Shown in pieces: positions 1 through 11,344 of a stretch of 64,000 nucleotides of DNA. The translations under genes and the position numbers were made by a program. Position 1 is the first letter of the stretch. Each line of letters begins with the position of its first letter. This DNA comes from Chrysopilus asiliformis (taxonomy: Eukaryota; Arthropoda; Insecta; Diptera; Rhagionidae), in assembly GCA_964034945.1 (NCBI GenBank), contig OZ035960.1, forward strand, positions 106,983,933-107,047,932, read 5' to 3'. The notes under the pieces were generated by a model. It made no database searches and had not been told where the DNA came from. It saw only the letters and a list, made by a program, of their open reading frames with translations.

Positions 1-868
1 TAAAATTCCCGAGGGCATAGAAAACGCAAACGCTTCCACCCACCCTTATTTGCTTTCTTGGACTTTTACTCCTTGTTTTATATCTTCTTTGGTCCTGTGA
101 AAATCCAATAATTATGAATTCGGTGTAGGAAATTCCCTTTGATAACAAGTTACAACTACAATAAGATACTGACTACCCTTAAGCTATGGATCGACTAATA
201 TTGGATGATGAAGTATGGGAGGTGACATAAATTTCTGTTTCTAAAATTCGTAGATACATGTGACTTCATTAGAAAGCGTTTTGCGTATAATTTTCATATA
301 AACCATCTGCGATTTAAGTTTGCTTGAATCTCATAACAGCACGTGTATTCGTTAGATGTTTATTTCTTTATATACTCGTATATACAATTTTATCGATAGC
401 CCTTGCTCTAATACTAGTATAGAGCCTTCATTTGTGATGGCTACCTTTAGAACAGAAACGACTGAGTTTGGCTCATCTTATTGGGATTTCCTGTTCCGCA
501 ATCGACATTAAATCTGGCGGATAAAATATTACACAGGACCCATTATAATGCCTAGGAGTAGCTACTTTCGTACAACAAATTCTACGGTTACGGAACACGC
601 CCTGAATATTTACAGATGGTTTGCCCAGAATATTCAAGCGATACCAACAACATTTCAACGATTAAATGTGAACATTGAGGAATAAAACAGCCAGAGCGTT
701 TACTTCTTCAGCTGGCATCAAGGATGGTTAAGGAAGGACGCCTTCGAGCGGAATGTTAGAAAAAAGGATTTTGGCATCGAATGAGAAGAATCTACCTACA
801 CTCTTAAAATTTGATTATTCGAAGTTCTTCCTAGTCTAAGGCCTTTCAACTATTTTGTGAGGATTTTC
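1..868. other. AT-rich sequence, no recognised feature
   Basis: Only short frames with frequent stops are visible. I see no splice-flanked open frame, RNA gene or repeat shared with the rest of the window. Confidence 0.5.
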
Positions 869-1199
869 AGCAAACGAAAAAAATCCGTTCCATCGAAATT
901 GCATGCTCCAGTCCCATATTTATGGGAAAAAACGACACAGTAGCCAAATATGGGAGACATTCCTATAAAAAAAATTGTATCTGTATACGTAGTAATGATT
1001 CCACGAAAACTAGGACTAGTTCTAATATTTATGGAAACCTTTGCTACAAAATGGTGTAACGAGTCCTATAATCGCTTTCCTATATTTTATAGGAACGTTT
1101 CCAATGCGGATTTTTTTCCGTGTATACGGCCAAAAATTCGCAAAGGAAAGGTGCCTATAAAATATGGGAAAGCGGTTATAGGACTCTTTACTTCATTTT
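869..1199. repeat. Foldback repeat with 46 bp arms
   Basis: Arms 1048-1093 and 1154-1199 are reverse complements. The inner 33 bp match at 31 of 33 positions, and the outer 13 bp are weaker. The spacer is about 60 bp. The left part (about 880-960, with GCATGCTCCAGT and AGTAGCCAAATAT) matches, in reverse complement, the middle of the element at 3453-4579 (about 3945-4050). Both therefore belong to one dispersed family of TATGGGAAAA-rich sequence. No transposase frame is present. It is probably a non-autonomous foldback element or a fragment of one. Confidence 0.55.
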
Positions 1200-2959
1200 A
1201 TGGTAGACACTAAAGTTTTATGGCACATACTGAAAGAATACAGTATTTACAGCAGGCGCGCTCTGCCTTGTTGTGTACTTTTTAATTTATTTCAAAGCAT
1301 CAAACATCAAAAAAATTCCCCCCACCACTCCCCTGGTAATCTGTCCGGAATTAGATGTGCCATAATTTTCACATGCGGCGTATTTTTCAAGAATTTTAGA
1401 CAACTGCTTATTTTTATTAAAAAAATGTAGTTTGCAACACAAAAAATCGGGAGAAATTGTCAAAAATCAACGAAAAAATTTCTTCTTGTGTAATAGAGCT
1501 AAGAATTAAGTCACCCACTGTTCAATTCTTGATGCCAAACAATCTTCATCATCATCTTGGAGCCTATTTAGTCGATACGGTGTCTTTAGCCTATTTCTTG
1601 TTTTTGGGCCCTCTTCGACTCGTATACAATGGGGGTAGATAAATAAACGAACGACCTGAGGAGAACACCAACAATAAAAATTAGGAAGTCTTCCGGAATA
1701 GAAGGCATCTAGGCGCTCCATCTACTAATAGCGATATTCAGACGAAACCGTATTTGGCAGGCAGCAAAAAAAAAAGAACTGAACAAAAACGATGCCAAAG
1801 ACCTTATTTGAGTTTTGGCAGAGAGAACAGAAAAAAAAACAAACAACAGCAAAACCGAAACTTAACCTGAGGGAAGAATGAAGGAATGAACGCACTTAAC
1901 CCCTACATAAAATGACGTTCTCGCTCGGATAGCGGAGCTGTGCTGCTGCTGACTTCAATCCGGGATAGAAAAACTCCTTTAAGAAATCCTATTTTACCTT
2001 TTAACAGGATGAATACGAGCTAAACGGGATCAGGGAATTGCCAAACAAACAAATGGATGCCATGGTTAGGGATGCGATTAATGGTCGGTAATAAATTTAT
2101 TTTTATACTTTTTATTTGGACAGAAGAAAAGGCTTCGACGTGATAGGCGACGGACGGCCGAGAAGGTCCTGTGCCATGCCTGACCGGGTGGATTGGCTGC
2201 CAGATTAGGGGTTGAGGAAAACACGTTCAAATTATGGCTAAAAGAGGCATTTACCACTCCTGTAAAGATCAAGCGACCCCTTTTTTCTTCTTGACTCACT
2301 AGCCCCCAACCAGCCTGAGGTCCTTTCTCAATAATTTTCACGGAACGATATACGAGATATAAGAAATTGTATAATGATCGTCTTATAAGAAGTATTGCAC
2401 AGGATGGAAGTGTTTTCCTGGTGGCAGCCAGCACAAGGTGTGAAGGGAATATGCTGGATATTTGCTGGCGAGTATTTCGTATTCAAGACATGTTGAAAAT
2501 AGGGAATCCTATGAGAACATATTGCCATATTACCACATAGGAGAGCGCAGTTAACCACAACATCTGGAAGCTCGTTTTTTGGTAGCAACCAATTGTAATA
2601 TAGACATATATGTATATATGGATTTTACTTTTTAGTTCGCATTTGTTTTGTGGGTCCTTTTCAGTACATTGACTCGGCTATAAATCGAAACCGGATGAAA
2701 TTCAGGACTCCGAAGGTTCGAACATCTATATTTGGTCGGTTTGTATGAACAGTAATATTTGGAATCGTTAAATTCGTTTAATTTAGTGTAAATTTCGTAA
2801 AAGTAAAAATGATAAAATTTAGGGTAATTTATTATGTGTTGGCCGTAGCTGTAAGTTGAATGATGTTAAAAATTTGAAGTTATCTGAGGAAGTAAGCTGA
2901 ACTCTTTTTCATACTGGAACATGAGGGCCTGGCGAGGAAAATGTAAGATCAAAAAGCCT
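1200..2959. other. Unique-looking sequence, no gene supported
   Basis: Several frames of 60-118 codons overlap on both strands. None shows a recognisable domain, a consistent start or paired splice signals. The minus-strand frame at 2078-2434 is the longest and has no recognisable protein features. Confidence 0.4.
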
Positions 2960-3090
2960 GAGGCCCTATCACCGAACACGATACGATTGGTTCGACGCGT
3001 AAATTCAATGTTGTTGTTGGTATAAAACACTAACAACAACATTGACTTTACTATTCGAACCAATCGTATCGTATTCGGTGATAGGGCCTC
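2960..3090. repeat. Near-perfect 131 bp palindrome
   Basis: The left arm (about 2960-3019) and right arm (about 3032-3090) are reverse complements over about 59 bp with a handful of mismatches, and the loop is only about 12 bp. Both outer ends carry GAGGCCCTATCACCGAA or its complement, and the inner parts carry the TTGTTGTT and AACAACAA pair. No target duplication is visible. It could be a minimal foldback transposon or the source of a hairpin RNA. Confidence 0.75.
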
Positions 3091-3284
3091 TGACTACTTG
3101 CTTTCGAAAGCTCTAGCTTGAAGATCACTCAATTGATATTTTTCACTCAAAAACTCCTCAACCGATACCTTTTTGAGTACGATAACTATACGTCCCGGAT
3201 CAGCTCGGGTAGTCCAGAATCTCAGCATGTTTTTCCTGTGTCCGGAACACAAAATTTTTTTCCCGGATTGTTCAATTTATAAGA

Positions 3285-3452
3285 AAACCTACAATTGCGA
3301 GGGGTCAATCGTCAAATCTATATAAATAAAAACCAAATACCAGTCACTCACAGTATCTCCTGAACCACCAAACCGATTGTCATGATATTTTGCACACAGA
3401 TTCGTGTTACCTCATAGGTGCTCCCTACAATAACGGTTTTTCCAAAATTCCA
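3285..3452 (+). repeat. Dispersed repeat fragments flanking the 3453 insertion
   Basis: Positions 3285-3320 match the tail end of family A (ATAAGAAAA...ACAATTG...CAATCGTCAAA). The following part (CAGTATCTCCTGAACCACCAAACCGATT) has the style of a non-autonomous Helitron or LINE flank. It continues after the insertion at 4580, where CTCCTAATTACCCC rejoins the sequence left at 3452. Confidence 0.45.
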
Positions 3453-4579
3453 CACCCAGAGAAAAATCTTAGTAAAATCTTAGTAAAATTAACAAAAGAC
3501 TTTGTGTTGAACTTTAACACAAGAAAAAACGTATAGATAACAGAAGTTCTGTTCTCCGAACGAAAAATTGTGTTATTCTAATAACATAGAATATGTAGGA
3601 TTTACGTACATACATGTGCAGCCAACAAAAGTGCTTGTGTTAAATTTTTACTCAAAGAAATCGTATATCGAAAATAAGTTGTGTAGTAACAACACAAAAG
3701 GTTGTGAAAATTACAAATATCGTTTGTTGTTGATACAAATAATCAAAAACATGAAGAAGCTCTCTGTTACATATTATCTATGTACCTATAACACAATTCC
3801 GAGTAAAGCTAACAAAACTTCACGTAATAATTCAAGTCGATTTTTTTTCTTCTATTATAATTCACACGTGGTTTGCGAACTCGGAGTTTATATAGCTTGA
3901 ACCTGCCTAAAATTTGGGAGCCGTTACAACTTTTTTATATGAATGACTGCTATATTTGGCCACTATGCCCTTTTTTCCCATATGCCCTTTTTTCCCACTG
4001 GAGCATGCGATTTTGGTGGAACGGTTCCTATATGTTTTTTCCGTGTATGAAAGACATATTTTATGTGTAAAACTAACACAGATTATATGCTAGTTTCCAC
4101 ACGGTATAAATGTAAAAGCAACAAAATTTGACGTAGTATTAACGTAGTTATTATATGTAATGTGAACCAAAAATTTGTTCATTACACGTCTGGGTTGTGT
4201 ACGTTGAACACAGTGTTTTCTTCAATGTTACTGAAAATCTTGTTCACATAACACAAAATTCTGTACAACAAACCTACTTTTGTGTTGAAACAACAAACAT
4301 TACACAAAAGTTGCAAGGTAAAATTGACGTAAGAATTTTTGTTAAGACAACACAAAATTTTGTTAAGAGCAATATAACAGAAGTTGCGTTGAGTTTACGT
4401 ATTGTTTTTGTTAAGATAACATAGATTTTTCAGTAACCATCTGAAAAACGTGACAACGTAAAATTAACAAACTCAATTTTGTTAGGAAAACACAAAGTTG
4501 TGTTGGACGTATATTGACGCTATATTTGTTAATTATACGTAGCATTTTCGTCAGATTGAATGAGATTTTTCTCTGGGTG
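3453..4579. mobile_element. 1.13 kb non-autonomous DNA transposon, CACCCAGAGAAA termini
   Basis: The element begins CACCCAGAGAAAAATCT and ends with the exact reverse complement, a 17 bp TIR. Flanking dinucleotides are CA on both sides (3451-3452 and 4580-4581), consistent with a 2 bp target duplication. The interior is rich in short inverted motifs of the ACACAAAATTTTGTT kind, and a block at about 3945-4050 is related to the repeat at 880-960. Frames inside, such as 3568-3900, are AT-rich and show no transposase motif. The same terminal type recurs at 17581-18355, and the CACTCAG miniatures at 14633 and 62675 have similar ends. The short duplication suggests a Tc1/mariner-like group, which is an inference. 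Confidence 0.8.
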
Positions 4580-5130
4580 CACTCCTAATTACCCCTACGA
4601 GGGGTAGGTAAGGGATTGGTGTTATATTGATTTTTGACATGAAGCCAGAGCTTTAATGAGAAAATTTGGTAATCGACGGGTCGACTTTGGGTCAATATTC
4701 GCTGTATTAAAATCCTGGCAGCGATAGAGTGGCATTTGATGGTTGTCGGGTCGATAGAGTGATTAGCTGTTGAGCCTGAATGCCAGTTTCCCTTTTAAAA
4801 AACCATGTTCTGGGAAAAGGTTTGACACTCTTGGATTTAGAGTTACCTTAAAGCCCCCGTTTCACAAAAAAAAAGTTTGTGTTTTCAGCCGCATATTTCT
4901 CATTATTTTCACAAAAAAAAATACAATATTTTCACAAAAAAAAAAACCTTGCGAGGTTTGGCAGTCGCTGATCTCGAGTCTATTGTTGAATATCAAAAAC
5001 ATTATATCTTAATGGTCTGTGAGGAACGTCCTGCCCACATTTAGTCAGAAAGGTTGTAATTCTCTTATTTTTTTTTTAAATCATTTTTTATATATTTTAG
5101 GCTGGCAATTAAATAAAAAGGGGAAAAAGT
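4580..5130. other. Repeat remnant and A-run clusters
   Basis: The stretch 4600-4770 resembles, weakly, the tandem unit at 41.6-42.1 kb (a TATTAAAATCCTGGCAGCGATAGAG-like core). Between 4860 and 4945 there are three TTTCACAAAAAAAA blocks in loose tandem. No coding signal was seen. Confidence 0.35.
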
Positions 5131-5134
5131 TTTG

Positions 5135-5300
5135 AACGACACGACGTAACTTTGGAAAGACGCAAGTCGGAATGACGTAAATTGGAACGACGCAACTTCG
5201 GAACGACGCAAATCGGAACGACGCAACTTCGCAACTTCGTGACGACGCAACTTCAAACCGACGCAATTTTGGAACGACGCAGCTTGGCAACGACGCAAAT
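5135..5300. repeat. Degenerate 16 bp minisatellite (GGAACGACGCAA core)
   Basis: About ten units of roughly 16 bp follow one another. Each contains a GACGCAA or GACGTAA core, followed by a variable 4 bp block and GGAA. Some units are shifted by insertions such as CGCAACTT. The minus-strand frames here, rich in R, S, F and V, are shadows of this repeat. Confidence 0.8.
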
Positions 5301-5887
5301 CGAGGTTTTTGTGTACTTATATACGAAATAGTTCGGATAGCTTGTTATTCAAAATATTACAATTTTAAAAATGTTTATTTTAATTATTTTTATTTCACCC
5401 ACTAGATTTATTCATCTTTAAACCCACAAAAAACCTTCTTGTGTCATAAAATGCTTTAATTTTCAAATTTCACTTAAAATTCTTAAGTCACGTGCACAAC
5501 TACACACATACGTACATATAAATCACAGTTTAAGTGGAAGTTTTTAAAATTTTAAAAGCGATATCTAAATCCCAAAGTGAACTTTTGAAGGCCAATTACA
5601 GGTGTTTCCACCGTAATTACCCAAGTTTTTTTTTTCTTGGAGAACCTGTAACCATACATCAAGTATTCGAACACGTACTTTCCCAGCAATGTTTCATCAT
5701 CATCATGACTTCTAACGTGGTTTGGTATGGTGCGTGAATAACAAAAATATAGAGAGAAAACCAAGTTCTTAAGAAGAATGAAGGCTAGAATATGGTGTGT
5801 TCTGTTACGCCGCCATACACTTTGTGGTCATGGACTCGTTATGATTTACACTTAGTTACAAGTCAAACATCGTATCCGATAAGCCAG
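5301..5887. other. AT-rich spacer, no recognised feature
   Basis: The complementary frames at about 5534-5764 have no domain features. A short CATCATCATCATG stretch lies at about 5695. Confidence 0.4.
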
Positions 5888-6099
5888 CACAGTTTCTGGA
5901 ACTTTTAAAGTTGACTTAAGCTATGCGACAACGTTTCCTGAATTAATTGCTCGCAGCGATCCTAGCAGGGCATCCAGAGACGACATAGCTTTTTCCTGTT
6001 TCTATGGAAAGCAACAAAGAAAAAAAGTTGGGTTATTATTCCCTTGGACCCCTCTACCTGATCATTTTGTGGAGGAAAATAAGTTAACGTATTTGATAG
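5888..6099 (+). CDS. Exon-like open frame ending at a strong splice donor (unconfirmed)
   Basis: One plus-strand frame is open from just after a TAA at about 5885 to a TAG at about 6203, about 105 codons, without an early ATG. That makes it easy to overlook. At 6099/6100 it crosses GATAG|GTGAGT, an almost ideal donor that would leave phase 1. The conceptual peptide is balanced in composition and includes TFKVDLSYATTFPELIARS and LLFPWTPLPDHFVEENK. I do not recognise a family. No good pyrimidine-rich acceptor is visible upstream. The segment 5903-5951 recurs at about 9783-9831 with 43 of 49 identities and mostly non-synonymous differences, which argues for a dispersed repeat rather than a conserved exon. 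Confidence 0.2.
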
Positions 6100-7041
6100 G
6101 TGAGTGTTTTCTTTTTGGTAAAAGTTTTCCGTTGATTTTGGAAAAGTCTTCCGCAGGAACTAAATCATGTTACCCAGCACATATATTGCCACACATGAAC
6201 TTCTAGCGCCCACAAAAACGTATTGTTCTCGTCCTTAAAATATATTCTCATCTATATTAATGGCATGAATTTGGCACAGTTAAGTAGTATTAAAGGTAAA
6301 GCATAATTTGTTGCTTTAAAAGGACCCACACGTCCTTGTAGCAAGCGTACATTTAGAATTCCGGATATACCTATCGCCCTACATATGAAGTTCGAATTAT
6401 GAAGTAAAAGCTAAAGGACGATGAGATCCTTTTGTATGCCATAGGGCTGGGCTGCTGATGAGAAAGTTATTGGGGCTGGTATGGTATAAGTCAATTTCAA
6501 GGATTTGTTAAACAAAAATTTTTCGGTTAAAAGAAAACGTTTTCGGTAGATTTTCATCGGTGAAACAGAAAACAAAGTTTAGAAAATTTTTGTTGTTCTT
6601 GTTTAGAGGGTTATGTGTGTGTGTTTTTTTTCGAAGGTTTATTCCAAGGGATGACGTTTTTCTTGGTGTCGTTACTTTACGAGATATTTCCGTTGGAATG
6701 ATGATTTATACTTCAAAAGAAAATCGTTGAAGGAATTTTGATTACAATTCTTTGCGTTGTAACGGAATTTAAATGAGGTAACCAAAAATTTTAGCTAAAT
6801 TTTGGTAAAGGCGTAATTTTTTTTTGATGCTATTTTGTGTAATAAGCTCCTTTGAGGATATTCGCAAAATTCATTTTATTGTTTTTTTATTGGTTTATTT
6901 TTTGTCAAAGGCTTAAGCTGAACAATATATAACTTTTATTAAAATTGAAATTCGAGTTTTTTTTTCACTTTAGAAAATGGCTAATATATTTTGATAATAT
7001 CATTAGATAATATCTAATATCGACAGTTCAACATTTAAAAA
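6100..7041. other. AT-rich sequence, no recognised feature
   Basis: The stretch is rich in T runs and short stops in all frames, with a short GT run at about 6613. No repeat boundary or coding signal was seen. Confidence 0.5.
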
Positions 7042-8180
7042 AACATAAGAAAAACTACAATTGCCAGACGCCAATCGTCAAATACACAAAATTTCAAAAC
7101 AGACAAAATTTTTATTTTAATAAAAATATTTGTATAGGATAGGGGGAAAGGAGTGGTCCGATTGGACTTTGATGTATGGAACGGTTATGTAAAATCATTT
7201 CTAAACACATTTCGTCGGAATACATTTTTCAATACGACTCACCGTTTTCGAGAAAATAGAAAAAAAATCAATTTGTATGGGGGAGGGGGGAAGGAGTGGT
7301 CCAACCGGATTTCGATGAATAGATAAGTTATATGAAATCATATTCTAAACACATTTTACCTTTACAGATTTTTCAATATAACTCACCGTTTTCGAGAAAA
7401 TAACAAAAAAAACTTTTTCGTTTGTATCGGTGAGGGGCAAGGGTGGTTCGATTTTGCCCGTTCAAGAATTTAGCCGAGCCAATTATCAGAAACGCAACTA
7501 TACAAAATTTCAAGCACATATCTCAGTCCTTTCGCATTTTATGGTGTTTAGGGACAGACAGACAGTCTGTCAGACAGACAGATGGGTAGACGAACGAATA
7601 AACAGATGGACAGACAGATGGGCAGACGGACGAATAGACAGATGGACAGACAGGCGGACAGATAGACAGACAAACAGACAAACAGACAAACAGACAAACA
7701 GACAAACAGACAAACAGACAAACAGACAAACAGACAAACAGACAAACAGACAAACAGACAAACAGACAAACAGACAAACAGACAAACAGACAAACAGACA
7801 AACAGACAAACAGACAAACAGACAAACAGACAAACAGATAAACAGACAAACAGACAAACAAACAAACAGACAAACAGACAAACAGACAAACAGACAAACA
7901 GACAAACAGACAAACAGACAAACAGACAAACAGACAAACAGATAAACAGACAAACAGACAAACAAACAGACAGACGGACAGATAGACGGACAGACAGACG
8001 GACAGACAGATGGACAGACAGACGGACAGACAGACTGAAAGACGGACAGGCAGATAGACGGACAGATAGATAGACGACGGACGACGGATAGATGGACAAC
8101 CCAAACACCCGGTTGTGGTTAAGTTTAATGTCCGATGATTGATTTATCTTATATGATTTTTCATATAGAGTATAAAAATA
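7042..8180 (-). mobile_element. Octamer-array dispersed repeat, family A copy 1
   Basis: Read on the minus strand, the copy starts near TTTTTATACTCTATATGA (8180), passes through the array (7556-8095) and reaches CATAAAATGCGAAAGGACTGAG. It then shows two tandem tail units of about 150 bp, each with TTTTCTCGAAAACGGTGAGT and TCCAATCGGACCACTCC, and ends at GCAATTGTAGTTTTTCTTATG. No protein is encoded. The two tail units differ from each other, so this is an old or structured non-coding element rather than a decayed gene. Confidence 0.75.
7556..8095. repeat. Octamer array (ACAGACAA)n with variant edges
   Basis: The core at 7668-7965 is an almost pure run of the octamer ACAGACAA, with rare ACAGATAA and ACAAACAA variants. 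On both edges the run changes into mixed 4-mers and 8-mers with GGACAGAC, GATGGACA and similar. Frames of 130-193 codons on both strands here are repeat translations. Confidence 0.95.
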
Positions 8181-8306
8181 GTCAATTTAACCTCAAAATA
8201 GTAAATTTAACAACTTAGAATTTAAATTTATCATAAAAATAGTCGATTTTGAAAAATAGTCAATGTTCGTGATTAATTATTTTAGTTATAGTCTGGGGAT
8301 AAAATA

Positions 8307-8760
8307 CAGTAGACTCGCGATTATATGAACATTCTATTATATGAACGGCTGTATTAACTGTCTAGAAAATATTTGAGACTAGCTTGCATACCCGTCGTTG
8401 CCGGGTTAAGTTTTTTCAAATTTTGATTTTTTTATTTTTTTTTGAAGGTCTATGTTGGAGCTAAACTTCAGGCCAATCGGCTCGGTAGTTTCCCCGCGAA
8501 AGGGTATCATAGAGGAAGAGCTAAGTTTCGAGATTACTTTACCCCCTCCCCTTAATCCCCCCACCCCTCGCGCTACTTTTCCGTATGCCTATGTTGGAAC
8601 CAGAACTACCACAGACACTCATGCCAAATTTCAAGTCAATCGGTTCGGCCGTTTTTGCGTGAAAGAGGAACAGACAGACAGACAGACACCAACTCATTTT
8701 TATATATTAGTATGATTAAATTCTCTGTTGTATGAACGGTTTAAAATTGCGAGTGTACAG
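8307..8760. mobile_element. Pogo-like miniature split by a Helitron-like insertion
   Basis: The left end CAGTAGACTCGCGATT and the right end (minus strand CTGTACACTCGCAATT) match at 13 of 16 positions. They lie either side of the insertion at 8379-8715, leaving about 117 bp of miniature. TATATGAACGG-like text appears near both ends. The left flank is TA and the right flank is TG, so the TA duplication typical of pogo and Tigger elements is imperfect. Confidence 0.5.
8379..8715 (-). mobile_element. Helitron-like non-autonomous element, 337 bp
   Basis: On the minus strand the element begins TCATACTAATATATAAAAA and then carries a short GTCTGTCTGTCTGT run. It continues with AACGGCCGAACCGATTGACT and ends with a small hairpin (ACCCG, 7 nt loop, CGGGT) followed by ATGCAAG and CTAG. 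The base before TC is A and the base after CTAG is T. That is the classic Helitron arrangement: TC start, CTRR end, 3' hairpin, A/T insertion site and no target duplication. A second, 5'-truncated copy lies at 37136-37340. The plus-strand frame at 8452-8715 is incidental. Confidence 0.75.
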
Positions 8761-8763
8761 TGA

Positions 8764-10236
8764 TTAGTATTACTACTTTTTTTTCTGTCTGCACACACAA
8801 GGAAAATGTGTTCCAGAACCTGAAACGTCTGTCTGATTTTGCATTTCTTAAAGCAATCTTTATTCTATTTTTAACGATCCTCATTAGAATGAGTTTGAAA
8901 TATTAAATTTGGTTTCATTTGCAGACAACCGATGTGAAAAAGCAAATTCTTTTACCACTACTAGACACTGCAAACATTAAATTAATTTTTGATTTAATTT
9001 TAAATAAATTCACGAAATAATAAATTGAATGAAAATTTCCTCTACAACTGATTTTAATCTTTGATGTAGGGTAGTATAAACTTTAATACGATAACAAGTT
9101 GAAACATATTTTTTTCTTCAGTCTTATTTTTTTTTAGGTCTGAACCCTTTTCAGCGCAAAAAGGAGATCAGATTGAAAATCAATATAATTTACGAATTTT
9201 CGTCATTAATCTGAATTTAATCCCCCAATATTCGTGAGAAGTGCTCAATTTTCAATTTTATAGGGACTCTCGGTGATCTTATCTTCGGTTCTGGGGTGGT
9301 TGAAAAGTCTGGTGAAAATTGTGGAAAACTTCGAATCGATTGGATAAGATTTATAAAATTTATCGTTTCCCATAAACCAAAAACTTTCCTATTAAATCTT
9401 CTGTCACATGTGCGGTACTTTATGTTTAGTAAGTGTTTATAGATATGAACTTTTTATCTATAGATACACGTGTTTTAGATATCATAATGTGTTTGTATAT
9501 AATCATAAAGTTTTACACCGCATTGCACAAGTAATGGGCTTTACACTGATTTACACTCACTTTTCGACATTTCGACATTATGCCTGTTGTATATTTTAAC
9601 CAATGGGTATCCTTTTTTGAATGTTTGTATAGAACATAGAGTAAAGCTATCCTTTCGAAAAGCTAAATATCATACATAAAATGTAATAGAAGAGGTCGCT
9701 ACATAGCATAAATCGGTGTAGGTAATACGAAAGCCAAAGCCAGTAAGCATAGATTCGTAACATTCAGAATAGGAAAGCAAGAAACTTTTAAAGTTGACTT
9801 AAGCCATGTGTCAACGTTTTTGGAATTAATTGGTTTCAGCTATTAAAATCTCGTTTATAATCCCAACCAGCACAGCATTTTGCTATAAAACATTTTATAC
9901 ATATTACCTCGTTGTTTTTTGAGATCCATTTTCGACTACTCTTCTTTGTCCAACAGAACCATTATTCGTTTCATAGTCCTTTTAGTCCTTGGGTCCTACT
10001 ACTGTGAGTATCGACGAATAAATAAATTCTAGTCTTCTCGGTTCACTTCGATGTAAATTCCAAAAACTCCACCTAAAAGGGGAGAATAATCTCCAACTAC
10101 GCTTTTTTATGCAGAAATTTGGTATGCCTCAGGTCGACATACTGGGGATATTAGTACCTTTTTGTACATATGTTTGTTATGAATTTCTAAGAACAAATCT
10201 ACCACCATCCATCGGTTTATGTACAGGAAAGTAACA
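8764..10236. other. AT-rich sequence with one shared 49 bp segment
   Basis: Positions about 9783-9831 repeat a segment of 5903-5951. Tandem pyrimidine-rich acceptor-like sites (TTTTTTTCTTCAG at 9121, then TTATTTTTTTTTAG at 9137) occur, but no open frame or donor follows them. Nothing else is recognised. Confidence 0.4.
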
Positions 10237-10596
10237 CTCTAGAACAGTGGTTCCCAAACTATTTTGGCCCACGGACCCCTTTTCATAGTCAAAACTTGCC
10301 CACGGACCCCTTTTCATAGTCAAAACTTGCCCACGGACCCTGGGTGAAAAACTACATAAATGCATAATAGAAAAATTACAAATTTAACTTTAATGTCTTG
10401 AATGGTAAATGATGATGTAAAAATAAAATATAAATAAAACATTTTCTTGAAGAAGTGTTTATTGAATCTCCGCCGAAGACGCGGCCTTTTATATTCGCGG
10501 CTCGTTTGCCAACGTTCCTGTATGTTCGGCCGAGGTCTCGAACGTTCTCGTGTGCAGATCTCAAACATTCTCGAAGCGTTCACGCCAGATCTCGAA

Positions 10597-11344
10597 TAGG
10601 GATGCAACATCGTTCATAAAACCTCGATATATCGAAAATCGACGTTTTTTTTAAGGCGACATCGATGTCAAAAAACATCGTCCTGAAAACATTGTTTTTC
10701 CGATGTTTTGAAAAAGTTAAATTTAATAAATAATTTAGCCACCTGGCGGATGCTCTACTGTGGGTGGAGTGCACTCAGGTAGAATTAACACGGTTTTAAT
10801 TCTTCTTATAAGTTGAACCACCAAAAACTCATTAGTTTTCGAGATATTCGCAAAAAAAATAATTTTTTTGAAATACCGGCATATCTTTATAACGGAGTTC
10901 TAGTAAAAGACATAAATGTAGCAAATTTTATTGTCTGCAAGTTTTGTAATACATAAGACTACTGGAAAATGGTTAGTTTCGGAATAAATCGCAAAAAACC
11001 GCATAGTTTTTAAAAAGCCGCCGTTTTGGTTACTTCCGGTTAACGGATTTCCACATCAGGACCAAACTTCTCTGTAAAATTTCATGGCTAGCTCTGGTAT
11101 TTTTTGTGAAATCTTGTAGAAAGATGGAACCGAAAATTGATACCAAAGAAAATTTAAACAAATCTTTGAGTGGCTATATTAAATCTATCTAAAAACTAGT
11201 CCCTCTAGTCCTAAAATTAGTTTCTCTACTAATTTTATAAAGAGTAATGTTCTAACATCGTAGATAACAACATCGATACCTCGATATATCGGTCTGTTCA
11301 ACATCCAGGTTAAAACTCGATATTTTTCAACGTTGGCATCCCTA
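10597..11344. mobile_element. Second hAT nested in the first, 748 bp
   Basis: The termini TAGGGATGCAAC and GTTGGCATCCCTA are inverted repeats. ATCTCGAA is duplicated on both sides (10589-10596 and 11345-11352). Subterminal regions contain CGATATATCG-type motifs on both arms. About 10830-11120 is a family C tail fragment in minus orientation, matching about 53073-53300, so a third repeat lies within. No transposase coding is visible. Confidence 0.9.
10830..11120 (-). repeat. Family C tail fragment inside the nested hAT
   Basis: The stretch shares TTTTATTGTCT, GTTTTGGTTAC and TTCCGGTTAACGGATT with the family C copy at 52.8-53.9 kb, in the same order and orientation, with obvious divergence. 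No array is attached to this fragment. Confidence 0.65.

Noticed and set aside
4600..4616. GTAGGTAAGG as a plus-strand recursive splice site
   Set aside because: Preceded by purine-rich CTACGAGGGG rather than pyrimidines.
7430..8108. Frames of 131-193 codons (NRQTDKQT-type and LFVCLSVC-type)
   Set aside because: Translations of the (ACAGACAA)n array on both strands.
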